The notes: a model not told the origin generated them from the letters alone. 64,000 nt of DNA from Bacteroidales bacterium (GCA_017538795.1 JAFYIE010000019.1:1-64000), one strand, 5' to 3'; counted from the stretch's first letter, positions 45,987 to 54,400 are shown. Program-made: numbers and translations.

Positions 45987-48467
45987 ATGGAAAGGAAGAC
46001 TCTCTTTGTAAATGTAATCTTGCCGCTGCCGGTTCCAGGCACTTTTTCCTATCGTGTGCCGATGGAACTCAATGACAGCGTGCGTGTCGGACAGCGCGCG
46101 GTGGTGCAGTTCGGCCGTACTAAGATTATGTCAGGTCTGATAAGCGAGATAACGGAGCATGTTCCTGATTTTGAGCAGGTTAAATATATTCTTGGCATAC
46201 TCGACGAGAACCCTGTCGTCAACGCATTGCAACTGAAATTCTGGCAGTGGATTTGCGATTATTACCTTTGCTACAAAGGCGAGGTAATGCAGGCTGCTCT
46301 GCCGTCGGCGATGAAGCTGTCGAGCGAGTCGAAGATAAAACTTTCGGAGGAGTTTGAACTAGATACCATGGCGCTCAGCGACTTCGAATATCTCATCGTG
46401 GAGGCGCTTCAGGTGCAGCCTAAGCTGACGATAAGCGAGGTTAGCAAGATTATAGGTTACAAAAAAGTGATGCCTCTCATCAAAACGATGATTGACAAGA
46501 AAATAATTGTGATGGAGGAGGAGCTTGACGCGAAATTCAAGGCTAAATATGAGCGCTTTGTGGCTCTTGCCGAGGAATATCACAGCGATGAGAGGATGCA
46601 TGAACTTATGGACGAACTGACAAAACGTGCCTACAAACAGCTCGAAATGGTGATGTCGTTCTTCGTCCTTGGCGGAAATGCCGAAACCGAAGTCCTCGCA
46701 TCCGATTTGCTGGCAAAATCGAATACTAACAGCACCGTCCTGAAGGCTCTCGTAAATAAAGGTGTCTTTAAAGTTTATGAAAAACGTGTCAGCCGTCTCA
46801 AGAGCTTCAATGCTTTGACTGATGTCGACTCGATAAAACTCACTGAAAAACAGCAGCTTGCGTTCGACGAGATTCATCATGGCTTTGCTGAGACTAAGCC
46901 GGTGCTTCTTCACGGCGTCACGTCGTCGGGCAAGACCGAGATTTATATCAAACTGATCCAGGAGGCTCTCGACAAAGGCCGTCAGGTGCTGTATCTTTTG
47001 CCTGAGATTGCTCTTACCGAACAGATTATCAACCGCTTAAAGAAATATTTCGGCGACAAAGTCGGCGTTTATCATTCGCGTTACAGCGATATGGAACGTG
47101 TCGAGATTTGGGAGCAGGTACTTGGCTTCGAGAAAACTAAAAGTCCTAAATATCAGGTGATTATAGGCTCTCGTTCCTCAGTATTGCTTCCGTTCTCCGA
47201 CCTTGGCCTCATCATCGTCGACGAGGAACACGACACCTCGTTTAAGCAGATTGATCCTGCACCTCGTTACAACGCCCGCGATTTAAGTATGATTCTGGCT
47301 CGATTCCATGGTGCCGACGTGATTCTTGGCTCCGCGACGCCATCATTCGAGAGCTACTACAACGCCCGTCAGCAACGTTACCATCTCGTCGAGCTCACGG
47401 AACGCTTCGGGGGAGTGGAGATGCCCGAAATCATCGTCGATGACATGCGTGTTGAACGCCGCCGTAAACTCATGCAGGCCAACTTCGGCAGCGTGCTCGT
47501 CGATGCGATGCGTAATACCTTGAACGACAAGAATCAGGTGATACTTTTCCAAAACCGCCGAGGCTTCTCGTTGCGTCTCGAATGCGGCGTCTGCCACTGG
47601 GTGCCGCAATGTGTCAACTGCGATGTCTCGATGACGTATCACAAGGCACAAAACATCATGAAATGCCATTACTGCGGCTACACCATGTCGGTGCCTTCCG
47701 AATGTCCTTCATGCCATAGCACCGACCTTAAGATGCATGGTTTCGGTACTGAACGGGTGGAGGAAGACCTGTCGGCAGTAGTTCCCGAGGCTCGCTGCGC
47801 TCGCCTCGACCTCGACACTACTCGTTCTAAAAACTCATACCAACATATCCTCGAGCAGTTTAAAAACCGCGAAACCGATGTTCTGGTAGGCACTCAGATG
47901 GTCACCAAAGGCCTCGACTTCGACTGTGTGAAAACCGTCGGCATCCTCGATGCGGATAACATGCTCTCGTTCCCTGATTTCAGGGCTTACGAACGCAGTT
48001 TCCAGCTCATGGAACAGGTGAGCGGACGTGCCGGAAGAAAAGGGGAGAAGGGCAAAGTCATCATCCAGACGTACCAGCCTACGCATCCTGTCATTTTAAA
48101 CGTCGTCAACCACGACTACGTACGCTTTTTCGAGGAGCAAATGCCAATCAGAAGGCAGTTCTGCTATCCGCCGTATTATCGTCTGATAATGATAAAACTG
48201 CGTCACCTCGATAACGAAAAGCTAAACAATGCGGCTGAATATTTAGCAAAACGCCTACGTCCGGTGTTTAAAAACAATCTCCTCGGACCGGAGTATCCTG
48301 TCGTTTCAAGAATCAAAAATCAATACATCAAACAGATTCTCATCAAATTCGACCGCAACGAGAACTCTAATAAAATCAAGGGAATCATAAAATCGGAATT
48401 GGAATCCTTCAAGCGCAACAACGATTACAAGGCGGTTTCAATCTCCATCGACGTCGACCCTATATAA
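45987..48467 (+). CDS. priA: Primosomal replication helicase PriA
   Basis: PriA restarts stalled replication forks by recognising branched DNA and loading the replicative helicase. The 826-residue protein has the N-terminal 3'-end-binding domain (VILPLPVPGTFSYRVP), Walker A in LLHGVTSSGKTEIY, the helicase box IIVDEEHDTSFKQ, the GSATPSFES motif and the zinc region with paired cysteines (CGVCHWVPQCVNCD, CHYCGYTMSVPSECPSCHS). VSGRAGRKGEKGKVIIQTYQP is helicase motif VI. It ends just before a repeat element shared with the convergent exbD gene. Confidence 0.96.
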   Translation: MERKTLFVNVILPLPVPGTFSYRVPMELNDSVRVGQRAVVQFGRTKIMSGLISEITEHVPDFEQVKYILGILDENPVVNALQLKFWQWICDYYLCYKGEVMQAALPSAMKLSSESKIKLSEEFELDTMALSDFEYLIVEALQVQPKLTISEVSKIIGYKKVMPLIKTMIDKKIIVMEEELDAKFKAKYERFVALAEEYHSDERMHELMDELTKRAYKQLEMVMSFFVLGGNAETEVLASDLLAKSNTNSTVLKALVNKGVFKVYEKRVSRLKSFNALTDVDSIKLTEKQQLAFDEIHHGFAETKPVLLHGVTSSGKTEIYIKLIQEALDKGRQVLYLLPEIALTEQIINRLKKYFGDKVGVYHSRYSDMERVEIWEQVLGFEKTKSPKYQVIIGSRSSVLLPFSDLGLIIVDEEHDTSFKQIDPAPRYNARDLSMILARFHGADVILGSATPSFESYYNARQQRYHLVELTERFGGVEMPEIIVDDMRVERRRKLMQANFGSVLVDAMRNTLNDKNQVILFQNRRGFSLRLECGVCHWVPQCVNCDVSMTYHKAQNIMKCHYCGYTMSVPSECPSCHSTDLKMHGFGTERVEEDLSAVVPEARCARLDLDTTRSKNSYQHILEQFKNRETDVLVGTQMVTKGLDFDCVKTVGILDADNMLSFPDFRAYERSFQLMEQVSGRAGRKGEKGKVIIQTYQPTHPVILNVVNHDYVRFFEEQMPIRRQFCYPPYYRLIMIKLRHLDNEKLNNAAEYLAKRLRPVFKNNLLGPEYPVVSRIKNQYIKQILIKFDRNENSNKIKGIIKSELESFKRNNDYKAVSISIDVDPI

Positions 48468-48472
48468 AAAAT

Positions 48473-48532
48473 GTAGAGACGTCATATTATGGCGTCTCTA
48501 CTAATGTCTAACGTCTAAAGACTAATGTCTTA
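48473..48532. repeat. 60-nt 3'-end element (hairpin plus heptamers), copy 1
   Basis: A perfect 9-bp inverted repeat GTAGAGACG/CGTCTCTAC with an 11-nt loop (48473-48501) is followed by TTAG/CTAA heptamers that end exactly on the TAA stop of exbD (48530-48532). It is identical to 63097-63156 except for 4 of 60 positions. The hairpin may end transcription from both priA and the exb operon. Confidence 0.88.
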
Positions 48533-48991
48533 ATTACCGCCCTTTCGAGTCGAGTAATTGATACGGAATGCACCGCATTTACGGAGTTCCTGCTTCACGT
48601 CGGTGACCAAACCCATTCTTACTTCCTCATGAATCTTCAATGATGTTGTGAGGAGCGGACGGTCGGCCTCAGCGCGGTCGAGACGTTCCTGCTCAATGAA
48701 CGGGATAATGTCGTCGATACGTGCATACTGGTCGTTAAGCTGGATACGTGCTTCTGTACCATAGAGTTTTGTATTGGTCGGAGGTCCGATGTAGATGAAA
48801 CTCACGAGCGATTTCTTCTCGAGTTTCTGGACTTCCGTCGCTTCAGGTAATTTCATCTTGACTTTCAATGTGGTCTCACGCATAGAGGTTGTAACCATGA
48901 AGAAGAAAATCAACATGAAGATAATGTCAGGCATTGATCCGGTTGAAATTGCCGGAACTTCTTTTGATCCACCTTTTCTAAATTTTGCCAT
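48530..48991 (-). CDS. exbD: ExbD/TolR-family biopolymer transport protein
   Basis: The 153-residue protein has a cytoplasmic N-terminus, one membrane helix (MPDIIFMLIFFFMVTTSM) whose DIIF aspartate is the expected proton-path residue, and a periplasmic domain. ExbD works with ExbB to power TonB-dependent transport from the proton gradient. It is the last gene of the exbB-membrane protein-exbD-exbD operon. Its stop codon lies at the edge of a repeat element. Confidence 0.92.
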   Translation of the reverse strand: MAKFRKGGSKEVPAISTGSMPDIIFMLIFFFMVTTSMRETTLKVKMKLPEATEVQKLEKKSLVSFIYIGPPTNTKLYGTEARIQLNDQYARIDDIIPFIEQERLDRAEADRPLLTTSLKIHEEVRMGLVTDVKQELRKCGAFRINYSTRKGGN

Positions 48992-49005
48992 AATTCTCTC
49001 TCCTA

Positions 49006-49581
49006 TTATTTGATTTCCTCAGGTTCAGCCTCGCTGACGCGCACAGGCACTGCCTTGTTGACCGCATCGATTTTGTCTTTGTCGGTCATGTCAGCATAAT
49101 GCTGCTGGAAATAACGCCATGCGACATCCTCTCTGAGTTCATTGAAAGCTTTAGCCAATTCATTTTGAACTGCGATATACATCTGATATGATGTACCACG
49201 GTCATTCTTAAGTGATACGACACCTTTGTTTGTCATAAAGCTACCGATAAGTTCGATTTCCTTGGTCTCGACCTCAGGAGCTTTTTCATCGTTCGGGCTA
49301 GGAGTGATGAAAGCTTTTGTCTTGTCCTTCAGTTCCGAGACGTCGCATGGCTTACCGTTAACCATCAACTTATCGTATTTATTAATCATGACGTTCAAAA
49401 TGTTTCTTTCTTTCACTTTGACATCCATGTCTGGGTTTTCTACTGGTGGGGGCAGACGACGGGTGATACCGCTGTCAGTGTCCATCGTAGTGGTAACGAG
49501 GAAGAATATCAACAGCAAGAAAGAGATATCAGCCATTGAACTGGCGTTGATTTCCGGTACTTTCTTTTTCTTACGAGCCAT
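49006..49581 (-). CDS. exbD: ExbD/TolR-family biopolymer transport protein, second paralogue
   Basis: The 191-residue protein starts MARKKKKVPEINASSMADISFLLLIFFLVTTTM, the ExbD membrane segment with the conserved Asp in DISFLLLIFFLV. The periplasmic domain is longer than in the neighbour and has a charged C-terminus (AEPEEIK). Two ExbD paralogues after one ExbB are usual in Bacteroidetes. It lies 14 nt upstream of the other exbD. Confidence 0.92.
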   Translation of the reverse strand: MARKKKKVPEINASSMADISFLLLIFFLVTTTMDTDSGITRRLPPPVENPDMDVKVKERNILNVMINKYDKLMVNGKPCDVSELKDKTKAFITPSPNDEKAPEVETKEIELIGSFMTNKGVVSLKNDRGTSYQMYIAVQNELAKAFNELREDVAWRYFQQHYADMTDKDKIDAVNKAVPVRVSEAEPEEIK

Positions 49582-49598
49582 GATAATTTCCTTCCTTA

Positions 49599-50024
49599 TT
49601 ATTTGTTAATGAGTTTCGATACTGCTGAATAGATTACAGCTGCGATTGTGGCACCAACGACAATGTATGTGAACACCATGAAGAAGTCAACGAAAGATTC
49701 TGTGCCTTTTGAGACGTTCATTGATTCAAGGTATTCTGCTGGAAGTGTTGAACCCTTGGCAAACAGCAATGCGATTAAAGCCACTACAGCCACGATTGCA
49801 ATTGCCAAACCAATTGTCTTTACGCTTTTTGGATTGATGATAATCCCATAGATAGGTGCAAACAAAATCGCAACCACAGTCAATCCAAGCATGCAATATG
49901 CGAATATCATGAAAGTTCCGACGCTTTCTTTACCCTGAGCGATGCCGAGGATTAAGAAGAGAACGTTGAGAACCATCAGGATAACCAGCAAATATTTGCA
50001 ATATTTTGTTAATTTCTCGACCAT
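49599..50024 (-). CDS. Four-helix membrane protein of the exb operon, unknown function
   Basis: The 141-residue protein has four predicted membrane helices near residues 10-30, 38-60, 70-90 and 110-135. No catalytic motif is visible. It sits between exbB and exbD, 18 nt and 17 nt apart from them, so it is surely cotranscribed. Similar small membrane proteins occur at this place in other Bacteroidales operons, which suggests a role with the ExbB/ExbD motor. Confidence 0.7.
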   Translation of the reverse strand: MVEKLTKYCKYLLVILMVLNVLFLILGIAQGKESVGTFMIFAYCMLGLTVVAILFAPIYGIIINPKSVKTIGLAIAIVAVVALIALLFAKGSTLPAEYLESMNVSKGTESFVDFFMVFTYIVVGATIAAVIYSAVSKLINK

Positions 50025-50042
50025 GATTTTTCTTTTGTTAGA

Positions 50043-50846
50043 TTAGTTTTTCTTTGAATAAGCGTGGAGCATGTCCATGAATGAAATTGATGAATCTTCC
50101 ATATCGTTGACGATACCTTCAATCTTGTTGAGGATGAAGTTGTAGCAGATCTGGAGGATAACAGCTGTGATAAGACCGAACACTGTTGTCAACAAAGCGA
50201 CTTTCATACCGCCTGCAACAACTGTTGGGCTGATGTCACCTGCTGCTGCGATAGCGTCGAATGCCTCGATCATACCGATAACAGTACCCATAAATCCCAA
50301 CATAGGTCCTAATGCGATGAACAATGAAATCCAGCTTGCGCCGCTTTCAAGGTTACCTGTCATAACTGAACCGTATGAAACGAGTGATTTTTCAACTTCC
50401 TCAAGACCGTCATTGTAACGCATCAAACCTTGGTAGAAAATGCTGGCGACAGGACCGCGTGTGTCACGGCAGAGGTCTTTAGCTTTCTCAATACCACCCT
50501 TGTTCAATGTTTCCTCTAACTGAGCAAGAAGCTTCTTTGTGTTTGTTGTGCTTAATGTCAAATAAATGATTCTCTCGATTGACACTGCAAGACCGAGAAC
50601 CAAAACTAACAAAACGACGCTCATGAAGCCCCAGCCACCATCGATGAACTGTTTCTTCAAAACTTCATGGAATGTAGGAGCTGCTGCTTCGTCTGTTCCC
50701 ATTGTTGCGACTGTCTCTGTAGCTGTTGCCACCTGTTCAGTCTGAGCCTCAGTTGGTTGTGCATTTTCTTCTTGTGCAAGAAGTGAGTTGCTGATTCCAA
50801 ATGTCAAAAAACCTGCAACTGTTAGTAAAGCAATTAATTTTTTCAT
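50043..50846 (-). CDS. exbB: ExbB/TolQ/MotA-family proton channel protein with Sec signal
   Basis: The 267-residue protein starts with a Sec signal (MKKLIALLTVAGFLTFGI, cleavage near LLAQ) and a Gln/Thr/Ala-rich periplasmic linker of about 40 residues, then the three-helix ExbB core: GGWGFMSVVLLVLVLGLAVSIERI, LISLFIALGPMLGFMGTVIGMIEAF and VALLTTVFGLITAVILQICYNF. ExbB pentamers form the proton channel with ExbD. The extra signal peptide is typical of the Bacteroidetes version. It heads the operon. Confidence 0.93.
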   Translation of the reverse strand: MKKLIALLTVAGFLTFGISNSLLAQEENAQPTEAQTEQVATATETVATMGTDEAAAPTFHEVLKKQFIDGGWGFMSVVLLVLVLGLAVSIERIIYLTLSTTNTKKLLAQLEETLNKGGIEKAKDLCRDTRGPVASIFYQGLMRYNDGLEEVEKSLVSYGSVMTGNLESGASWISLFIALGPMLGFMGTVIGMIEAFDAIAAAGDISPTVVAGGMKVALLTTVFGLITAVILQICYNFILNKIEGIVNDMEDSSISFMDMLHAYSKKN

Positions 50847-50911
50847 GATTTGAATTTTGAATTACTACTTTTTAATTTGTTAATATTTAATTGATTCTAT
50901 TTTAAACTTTC

Positions 50912-50965
50912 TACTTTTAACTTTCAACTACTCTAAACTCTACACTCTAAACTCTACACTCTCAC
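50912..50965. repeat. Heptamer-type tandem repeat upstream of exbB
   Basis: The tract alternates CTCTAAA and CTCTACA units with a 7-nt period and begins with less regular CTTTCTACTTTTAAC-like units. It lies between the 3' end of tRNA-Ser and the exbB start. The rest of the gap 50847-50967 is AT-rich and shows no clear -7 box. Confidence 0.7.
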
Positions 50966-50967
50966 TG

Positions 50968-51055
50968 CGGAGAGAGCGGGATTCGAACCCGCGGTACCCT
51001 TTTGAAGTACACACACTTTCCAGGCGTGCTCCTTAAACCACTCGGACATCTCTCC
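50968..51055 (-). tRNA. tRNA-Ser (anticodon GGA)
   Basis: The minus strand folds into a class II tRNA of 88 nt: acceptor GGAGAGA/TCTCTCC with discriminator G, D-arm with GAGTGGTTTAAGGAG, anticodon arm around CTGGAAA (anticodon GGA, reading UCC and UCU), a long variable arm of about 15 nt (GTACTTCAAAAGGGTAC) and the T-arm GCGGGTTCGAATCCCGC. The CCA end is not encoded. Confidence 0.95.
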
Positions 51056-51086
51056 CAGAGATTTTTCTACTCCACAAAAATCGTGT

Positions 51087-51119
51087 CAAAATTACAAATT
51101 TTTTCTTTTCACTAAACAA
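51087..51119 (-). promoter_or_regulatory. Promoter TTG-N22-TAATTTTG of tRNA-Ser
   Basis: On the minus strand TTG (51117-51119) and TAATTTTG (51087-51094) precede the tRNA by 31 nt. The spacing of 22 is slightly longer than usual. Confidence 0.6.
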
Positions 51120-51190
51120 TATTTTTCAAACTTTATTTTACTTTTTTTGAAAAAAGAAATAAGATGCTAATTATCAACACATTATTGCCT

Positions 51191-51224
51191 GTCATTCCGA
51201 GCCCCGCCAGGGGCGAGGAACCTC
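51191..51224. repeat. REP-like palindrome (GTCATTCCGAG family)
   Basis: The plus strand reads GTCATTCCGAGCCCC, GCC, AGGGGCGAGGAACCTC. It matches the copies at 4071-4103 and 1448-1474. It lies downstream of ansA, beyond that gene's heptamer array. Confidence 0.8.
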
Positions 51225-51273
51225 ATTAACTGATTAACTGACTAACTTCAAACTTCTAACTCCTAACTATTTA
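51225..51273. repeat. Heptamer array at the ansA stop codon
   Basis: On the minus strand, after the TAA stop of ansA, the sequence runs TTAGGAG, TTAGAAG, TTTGAAG, then TTAGTCAG and TTAATCAG, and ends at the REP-like palindrome. The unit order copies that after the prenylglyceryl phosphate synthase gene at 4141-4184. Confidence 0.75.
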
Positions 51274-52296
51274 AACCGTCATTTCTCCTCTTAATGATTT
51301 CTGCAAATACTTCTTTACGTCGCTTCTGTTGAATCCTTCTCCCAAGAGATACATCATTTTTGCCAATGCCGACTCGGTAGTTATGTCATAACCGCTGATA
51401 ACACCTATTTTGTCAAGGTTTAAGCTCGTCTCGTAACGTCCCATCTCCACGGAGCCTGACTTGCACTGTGTAACATTGTAGACAATCAGACCTTTTCTAA
51501 TGGCGTCGGCCAAGTCATCCAAAAACCACTCCGCCGTTGGTGCGTTGCCCGAGCCGAAAGTCTCCATGATGACACCTCTCAAGCCAGGTGTGTGTAAGGC
51601 ATGCTTTACGAAATCATGAGTGATTCCTGGGAAAAGCTTCAAAATGCCGACGTTTCTGTCGAATTTCTTGTGTACTATCAACTTGCCGCCACTCGGTTTG
51701 GCGATAAACTCTCTGTTGTACTTGATTTTAATGCCGACATCAGCCAGGGTGGGGTAGTTGCCCGACGAGAACGCATTGAAGTTCTCGGCGTTGAACTTAG
51801 TCGCTCTGTTGCCTCTAAGTAACTGATTCTCAAAGAAGATACTCACTTCAGGCGCACATGGCTCCCCGTTGATTTTTGATGCTGCTATCTCAATCGAGGT
51901 GACGAAATTCTCTCGTCCGTCGCTGCGCACCATGCCCATAGGTAACTGCGAGCCTGTGAAAACCACCGGTTTCGCAAGGTTTTCGAGCATGAAACTCAAG
52001 GCAGAGGCGCTGTATGCCATGGTGTCGCTGCCATGTAACACCACGAAACCGTCATAGTTCTCGTAGTTTTCCTCAATCTTCTCAGCGAGCTTAATCCAAA
52101 ACTCAGGCGTCATGTTTGAGGAGTCAATCAGGTTTTCAAACGAATAGAAATCAATGGTGTAGTCGAGGTTGCGCAGAATCGGCATATTTTGGTAAATATT
52201 ACCAAAATCGAAAGGCACCAGACTCCCGGTCTTCGGGTCTTTCATCATTCCTATCGTGCCTCCAGTATACAGCACTAAAATTGCAGGTTTTTTCAT
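51271..52296 (-). CDS. ansA: L-asparaginase, type I (cytoplasmic)
   Basis: The enzyme hydrolyses asparagine to aspartate and ammonia. The 341-residue protein has no signal peptide and begins KPAILVLYTGGTIGMMKDPKTGSLVPFDF with the first catalytic Thr in TGGTIG. The second site is DGFVVLHGSDTMAYSASALSFM, with the Thr-Asp pair. VVFTGSQLPMGMVRSDGRENF follows. The length fits bacterial type I enzymes. It is upstream of the REP and heptamer cluster and downstream of tatD on the same strand. Confidence 0.94.
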   Translation of the reverse strand: MKKPAILVLYTGGTIGMMKDPKTGSLVPFDFGNIYQNMPILRNLDYTIDFYSFENLIDSSNMTPEFWIKLAEKIEENYENYDGFVVLHGSDTMAYSASALSFMLENLAKPVVFTGSQLPMGMVRSDGRENFVTSIEIAASKINGEPCAPEVSIFFENQLLRGNRATKFNAENFNAFSSGNYPTLADVGIKIKYNREFIAKPSGGKLIVHKKFDRNVGILKLFPGITHDFVKHALHTPGLRGVIMETFGSGNAPTAEWFLDDLADAIRKGLIVYNVTQCKSGSVEMGRYETSLNLDKIGVISGYDITTESALAKMMYLLGEGFNRSDVKKYLQKSLRGEMTV

Positions 52297-52301
52297 AGTT
52301 T

Positions 52302-52380
52302 ATTCAGTTAGTAGTTAGCAGTTGGTAGTTAGCAGTTAGTAGTTAAAAACTTCTCACTTCTAACTCCTAACTTCTAACTT
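52302..52380. repeat. Inverted heptamer arrays forming a long hairpin after tatD
   Basis: On the minus strand TTAGAAG, TTAGGAG, TTAGAAG, TGAGAAG are followed by a short T-rich loop and then CTACTAACTGCTAAC-type units, so TTAG units can pair with CTAA units over some 30 bp with mismatches. The first units still encode the last residues of TatD (LEVRS). Confidence 0.78.
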
Positions 52381-53196
52381 GAAAAGTTTTATCGCGTTTT
52401 CTGTTGTTATTTTACAAATTTCTTCAGTTGTCACTCCATAAATCTCCGCCACTTTCTCGGCAGTTTTTACTATATACGCGGGCTCGTTGCGCTGTCCGCG
52501 GTACGGAACGGGTGGCAGATACGGGTCGTCGGTCTCAAGGACGATTTTTTCCATCGGAATCTCAGCCAAAAAATCTTTAACGCCGCAGCTTTTGTATGTT
52601 ATCACACCGCCGAGCCCTAAATGGAAGCCGTAGGAGAGGGCTGTTCTTGCCTCATCGAACGTGCCGTTGAAACAATGCATCACGCCGGCGAGGCGGCCGT
52701 CTTGCTCATGATCCAAAACCTTGAACATCTCATGAAAAGCGTTTCTCGTATGCAGCGATACCGGCAATCCCAGCTCCTTCGCCCAATGTAGCTGCTCGCT
52801 CAAAACCTCTATCTGCTCTTTCTTAAACGTGTCATCCCAATAAAAATCCAACCCAATTTCCCCAATGCCAACCAATGGATTGTGTACGCCAACCGAAACA
52901 CTGCTGTCATTTCGAGCCGTCAGGCGAGAAACTTCATCCTCAATTATCCCCAACTTCTCCTTATAATCCTTCTTATCCTCCTTATCCTTATAAACCTCCT
53001 CCGGATGCAATCCCATCATGATCCTCACTTCCTTCGGATGTCTCTCATAAAACTCCATCATCGGCTTGACGCTTTTCTCGTCGCAATTCGGCAACAACAG
53101 CATCCCCACACCAGCCTCCATCGCGCGCCGAAACACTTCTTCTCTGTCGGTGTCGAACGCCTCGTCGTAAATATGGCTATGTGTGTTGATAATCAT
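52360..53196 (-). CDS. tatD: TatD family metal-dependent hydrolase with repeat-derived segments
   Basis: TatD-type enzymes are TIM-barrel metallohydrolases with DNase activity. The 278-residue protein has the metal motifs THSH (His6, His8), GIGEIGLDFYWD, VSLHTRNAF, GVMHCFNGT and VLETDDPYLPP. Three parts look repeat-derived and unlike the family: a Lys/Asp-rich YKDKEDKKDYKEK (residues 69-81) from a 9-nt repeat, EVSRLTARND (88-97) from a REP-like palindrome, and the last residues LEVRS from the heptamer array. The first two lie together between barrel strands, where the family usually has about 20 fewer residues, so the core should be intact. Confidence 0.92.
   Translation of the reverse strand: MIINTHSHIYDEAFDTDREEVFRRAMEAGVGMLLLPNCDEKSVKPMMEFYERHPKEVRIMMGLHPEEVYKDKEDKKDYKEKLGIIEDEVSRLTARNDSSVSVGVHNPLVGIGEIGLDFYWDDTFKKEQIEVLSEQLHWAKELGLPVSLHTRNAFHEMFKVLDHEQDGRLAGVMHCFNGTFDEARTALSYGFHLGLGGVITYKSCGVKDFLAEIPMEKIVLETDDPYLPPVPYRGQRNEPAYIVKTAEKVAEIYGVTTEEICKITTENAIKLFKLEVRS
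52906..52935. repeat. Degenerate REP-like palindrome inside tatD
   Basis: The plus strand reads GTCATTTCGAG, centre, GCGAGAAACTTC, in spans of the same layout as the copy at 51191-51224 (GTCATTCCGAG, centre, GCGAGGAACCTC). It encodes residues 88-97 in frame. Confidence 0.65.
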
Positions 53197-53205
53197 GATG
53201 TTATG

Positions 53206-54387
53206 CTAATAAAGGAAGTTGTCGTATGGATACCTGATGGCGTGCATGTCGCGGATTTCCTTGTACAATAAATCTCTAAACTCTTGATAATGAGTCTTTT
53301 CGGCTGCCGATATGAAGATGCACGGCTTGCCTTTCGCCATCCAGGTCTTCTTCCAGTCGTCCAAAGTGTAGTTTTTCTTCGTGATTGGCGTCAAATCGTC
53401 AGCTTCTTTTTCTTCGTAATGATATGCGTCAATCTTATTAAACACCATGATGACTTTCTTGTCGCCGGCTCCGATATCAACCAAAGTCTGGTTCACTGTC
53501 TCTATCTGCGACTCAAAATCTGGATGCGAAATATCCACCACATGCAGCAAAATATCTGATTCTCTCACCTCGTCGAGGGTCGATTTGAATGATTCCACCA
53601 GCTGTGTCGGCAGCTTTCTGATGAAACCGACTGTGTCTGACAGCAAAAACGGCAGATTTTCGATCACGACCTTTCTCACAGTGGTGTCCAAAGTGGCGAA
53701 AAGCTTGTTTTCGGCAAACACGTCGCTCTTGCTGAGCATGTTCATTATCGTCGACTTGCCGACGTTGGTGTATCCAACCAATGCCACGCGCACCATCTGC
53801 TGACGGTTCTTGCGCTGCACCGACTTCTGCATGTCAATTTCTTCAAGTTTCTCTTTCAGAGAAGCTATTTTGTTGCGGATAATCTTACGGTCGGTCTCGA
53901 TCTGCGTCTCACCAGGACCTCTCATTCCGATACCGCCTCGCTGACGCTCCAAGTGGGTCCACATTCGGGTCAAACGTGGCAGCATGTATTGATACTGAGC
54001 AAGTTCCACTTGCGTCTTGGCGTAGGCTGTCTTGGCGTTTTTGGCGAAAATGTCGAGAATAAGATTTGTTCTGTCTAATATGCGGCATTCGAGCTCATTT
54101 TCAAGGTTTCTGATCTGTGTGGCGCTCAACTCGTCGTCGAAAATCGCCATGTCAATCTCTTCCGCCTTGATATACTGCTTCAGCTCTTCGAGTTTGCCGG
54201 TTCCCAGATATGTCACGCTGTTTGGGCGTTCCAATGGCTGCACGAAACGTCCCACGGCAATGCCTCCGGCTGTCTCTAAAAGGAATTCCAGCTCGTCGAG
54301 GTATTCCTCCGTGCGCTCGCGGTTCTGCTCGTAGGTGCTTACTGCCACTAAAACCGCTCTTTCTTGTACTTTTTCGTGATCTATCAT
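53206..54387 (-). CDS. hflX: GTPase HflX
   Basis: HflX binds the 50S subunit and splits stalled ribosomes after stress. The protein has the N-terminal HflX domain (TYLGTGKLEELKQYI, MAIFDDELSATQIRNLE), the linker GGIGMRGPGETQIETDRK and the G domain with P-loop VGYTNVGKST, G3 DTVGFI, and FNKIDAY as the NKxD motif. The frame is open to an ATG at 54411, but that ATG lies in the 20-nt perfect palindrome at 54401-54420. The ATG at 54387 (MIDHEKVQERAVLVAV) is the more likely start, giving about 393 residues. It follows trpS on the same strand. Confidence 0.93.
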   Translation of the reverse strand: MIDHEKVQERAVLVAVSTYEQNRERTEEYLDELEFLLETAGGIAVGRFVQPLERPNSVTYLGTGKLEELKQYIKAEEIDMAIFDDELSATQIRNLENELECRILDRTNLILDIFAKNAKTAYAKTQVELAQYQYMLPRLTRMWTHLERQRGGIGMRGPGETQIETDRKIIRNKIASLKEKLEEIDMQKSVQRKNRQQMVRVALVGYTNVGKSTIMNMLSKSDVFAENKLFATLDTTVRKVVIENLPFLLSDTVGFIRKLPTQLVESFKSTLDEVRESDILLHVVDISHPDFESQIETVNQTLVDIGAGDKKVIMVFNKIDAYHYEEKEADDLTPITKKNYTLDDWKKTWMAKGKPCIFISAAEKTHYQEFRDLLYKEIRDMHAIRYPYDNFLY

Positions 54388-54400
54388 ATACAACCCGTTG

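Noticed and set aside
47780..47815. GAGGCTCGC/GCTCGCCTC-like near-palindrome in priA, similar in look to the hairpin repeats
   Set aside because: The encoded PEARCARLDLDTTR fits the normal PriA sequence at this place, and the arms are not true reverse complements, so chance is enough to explain it.
50912..50965. Possible CRISPR-like or satellite array upstream of exbB
   Set aside because: The unit is 7 nt long with no spacers of constant length and no cas genes nearby; it is a simple heptamer repeat.
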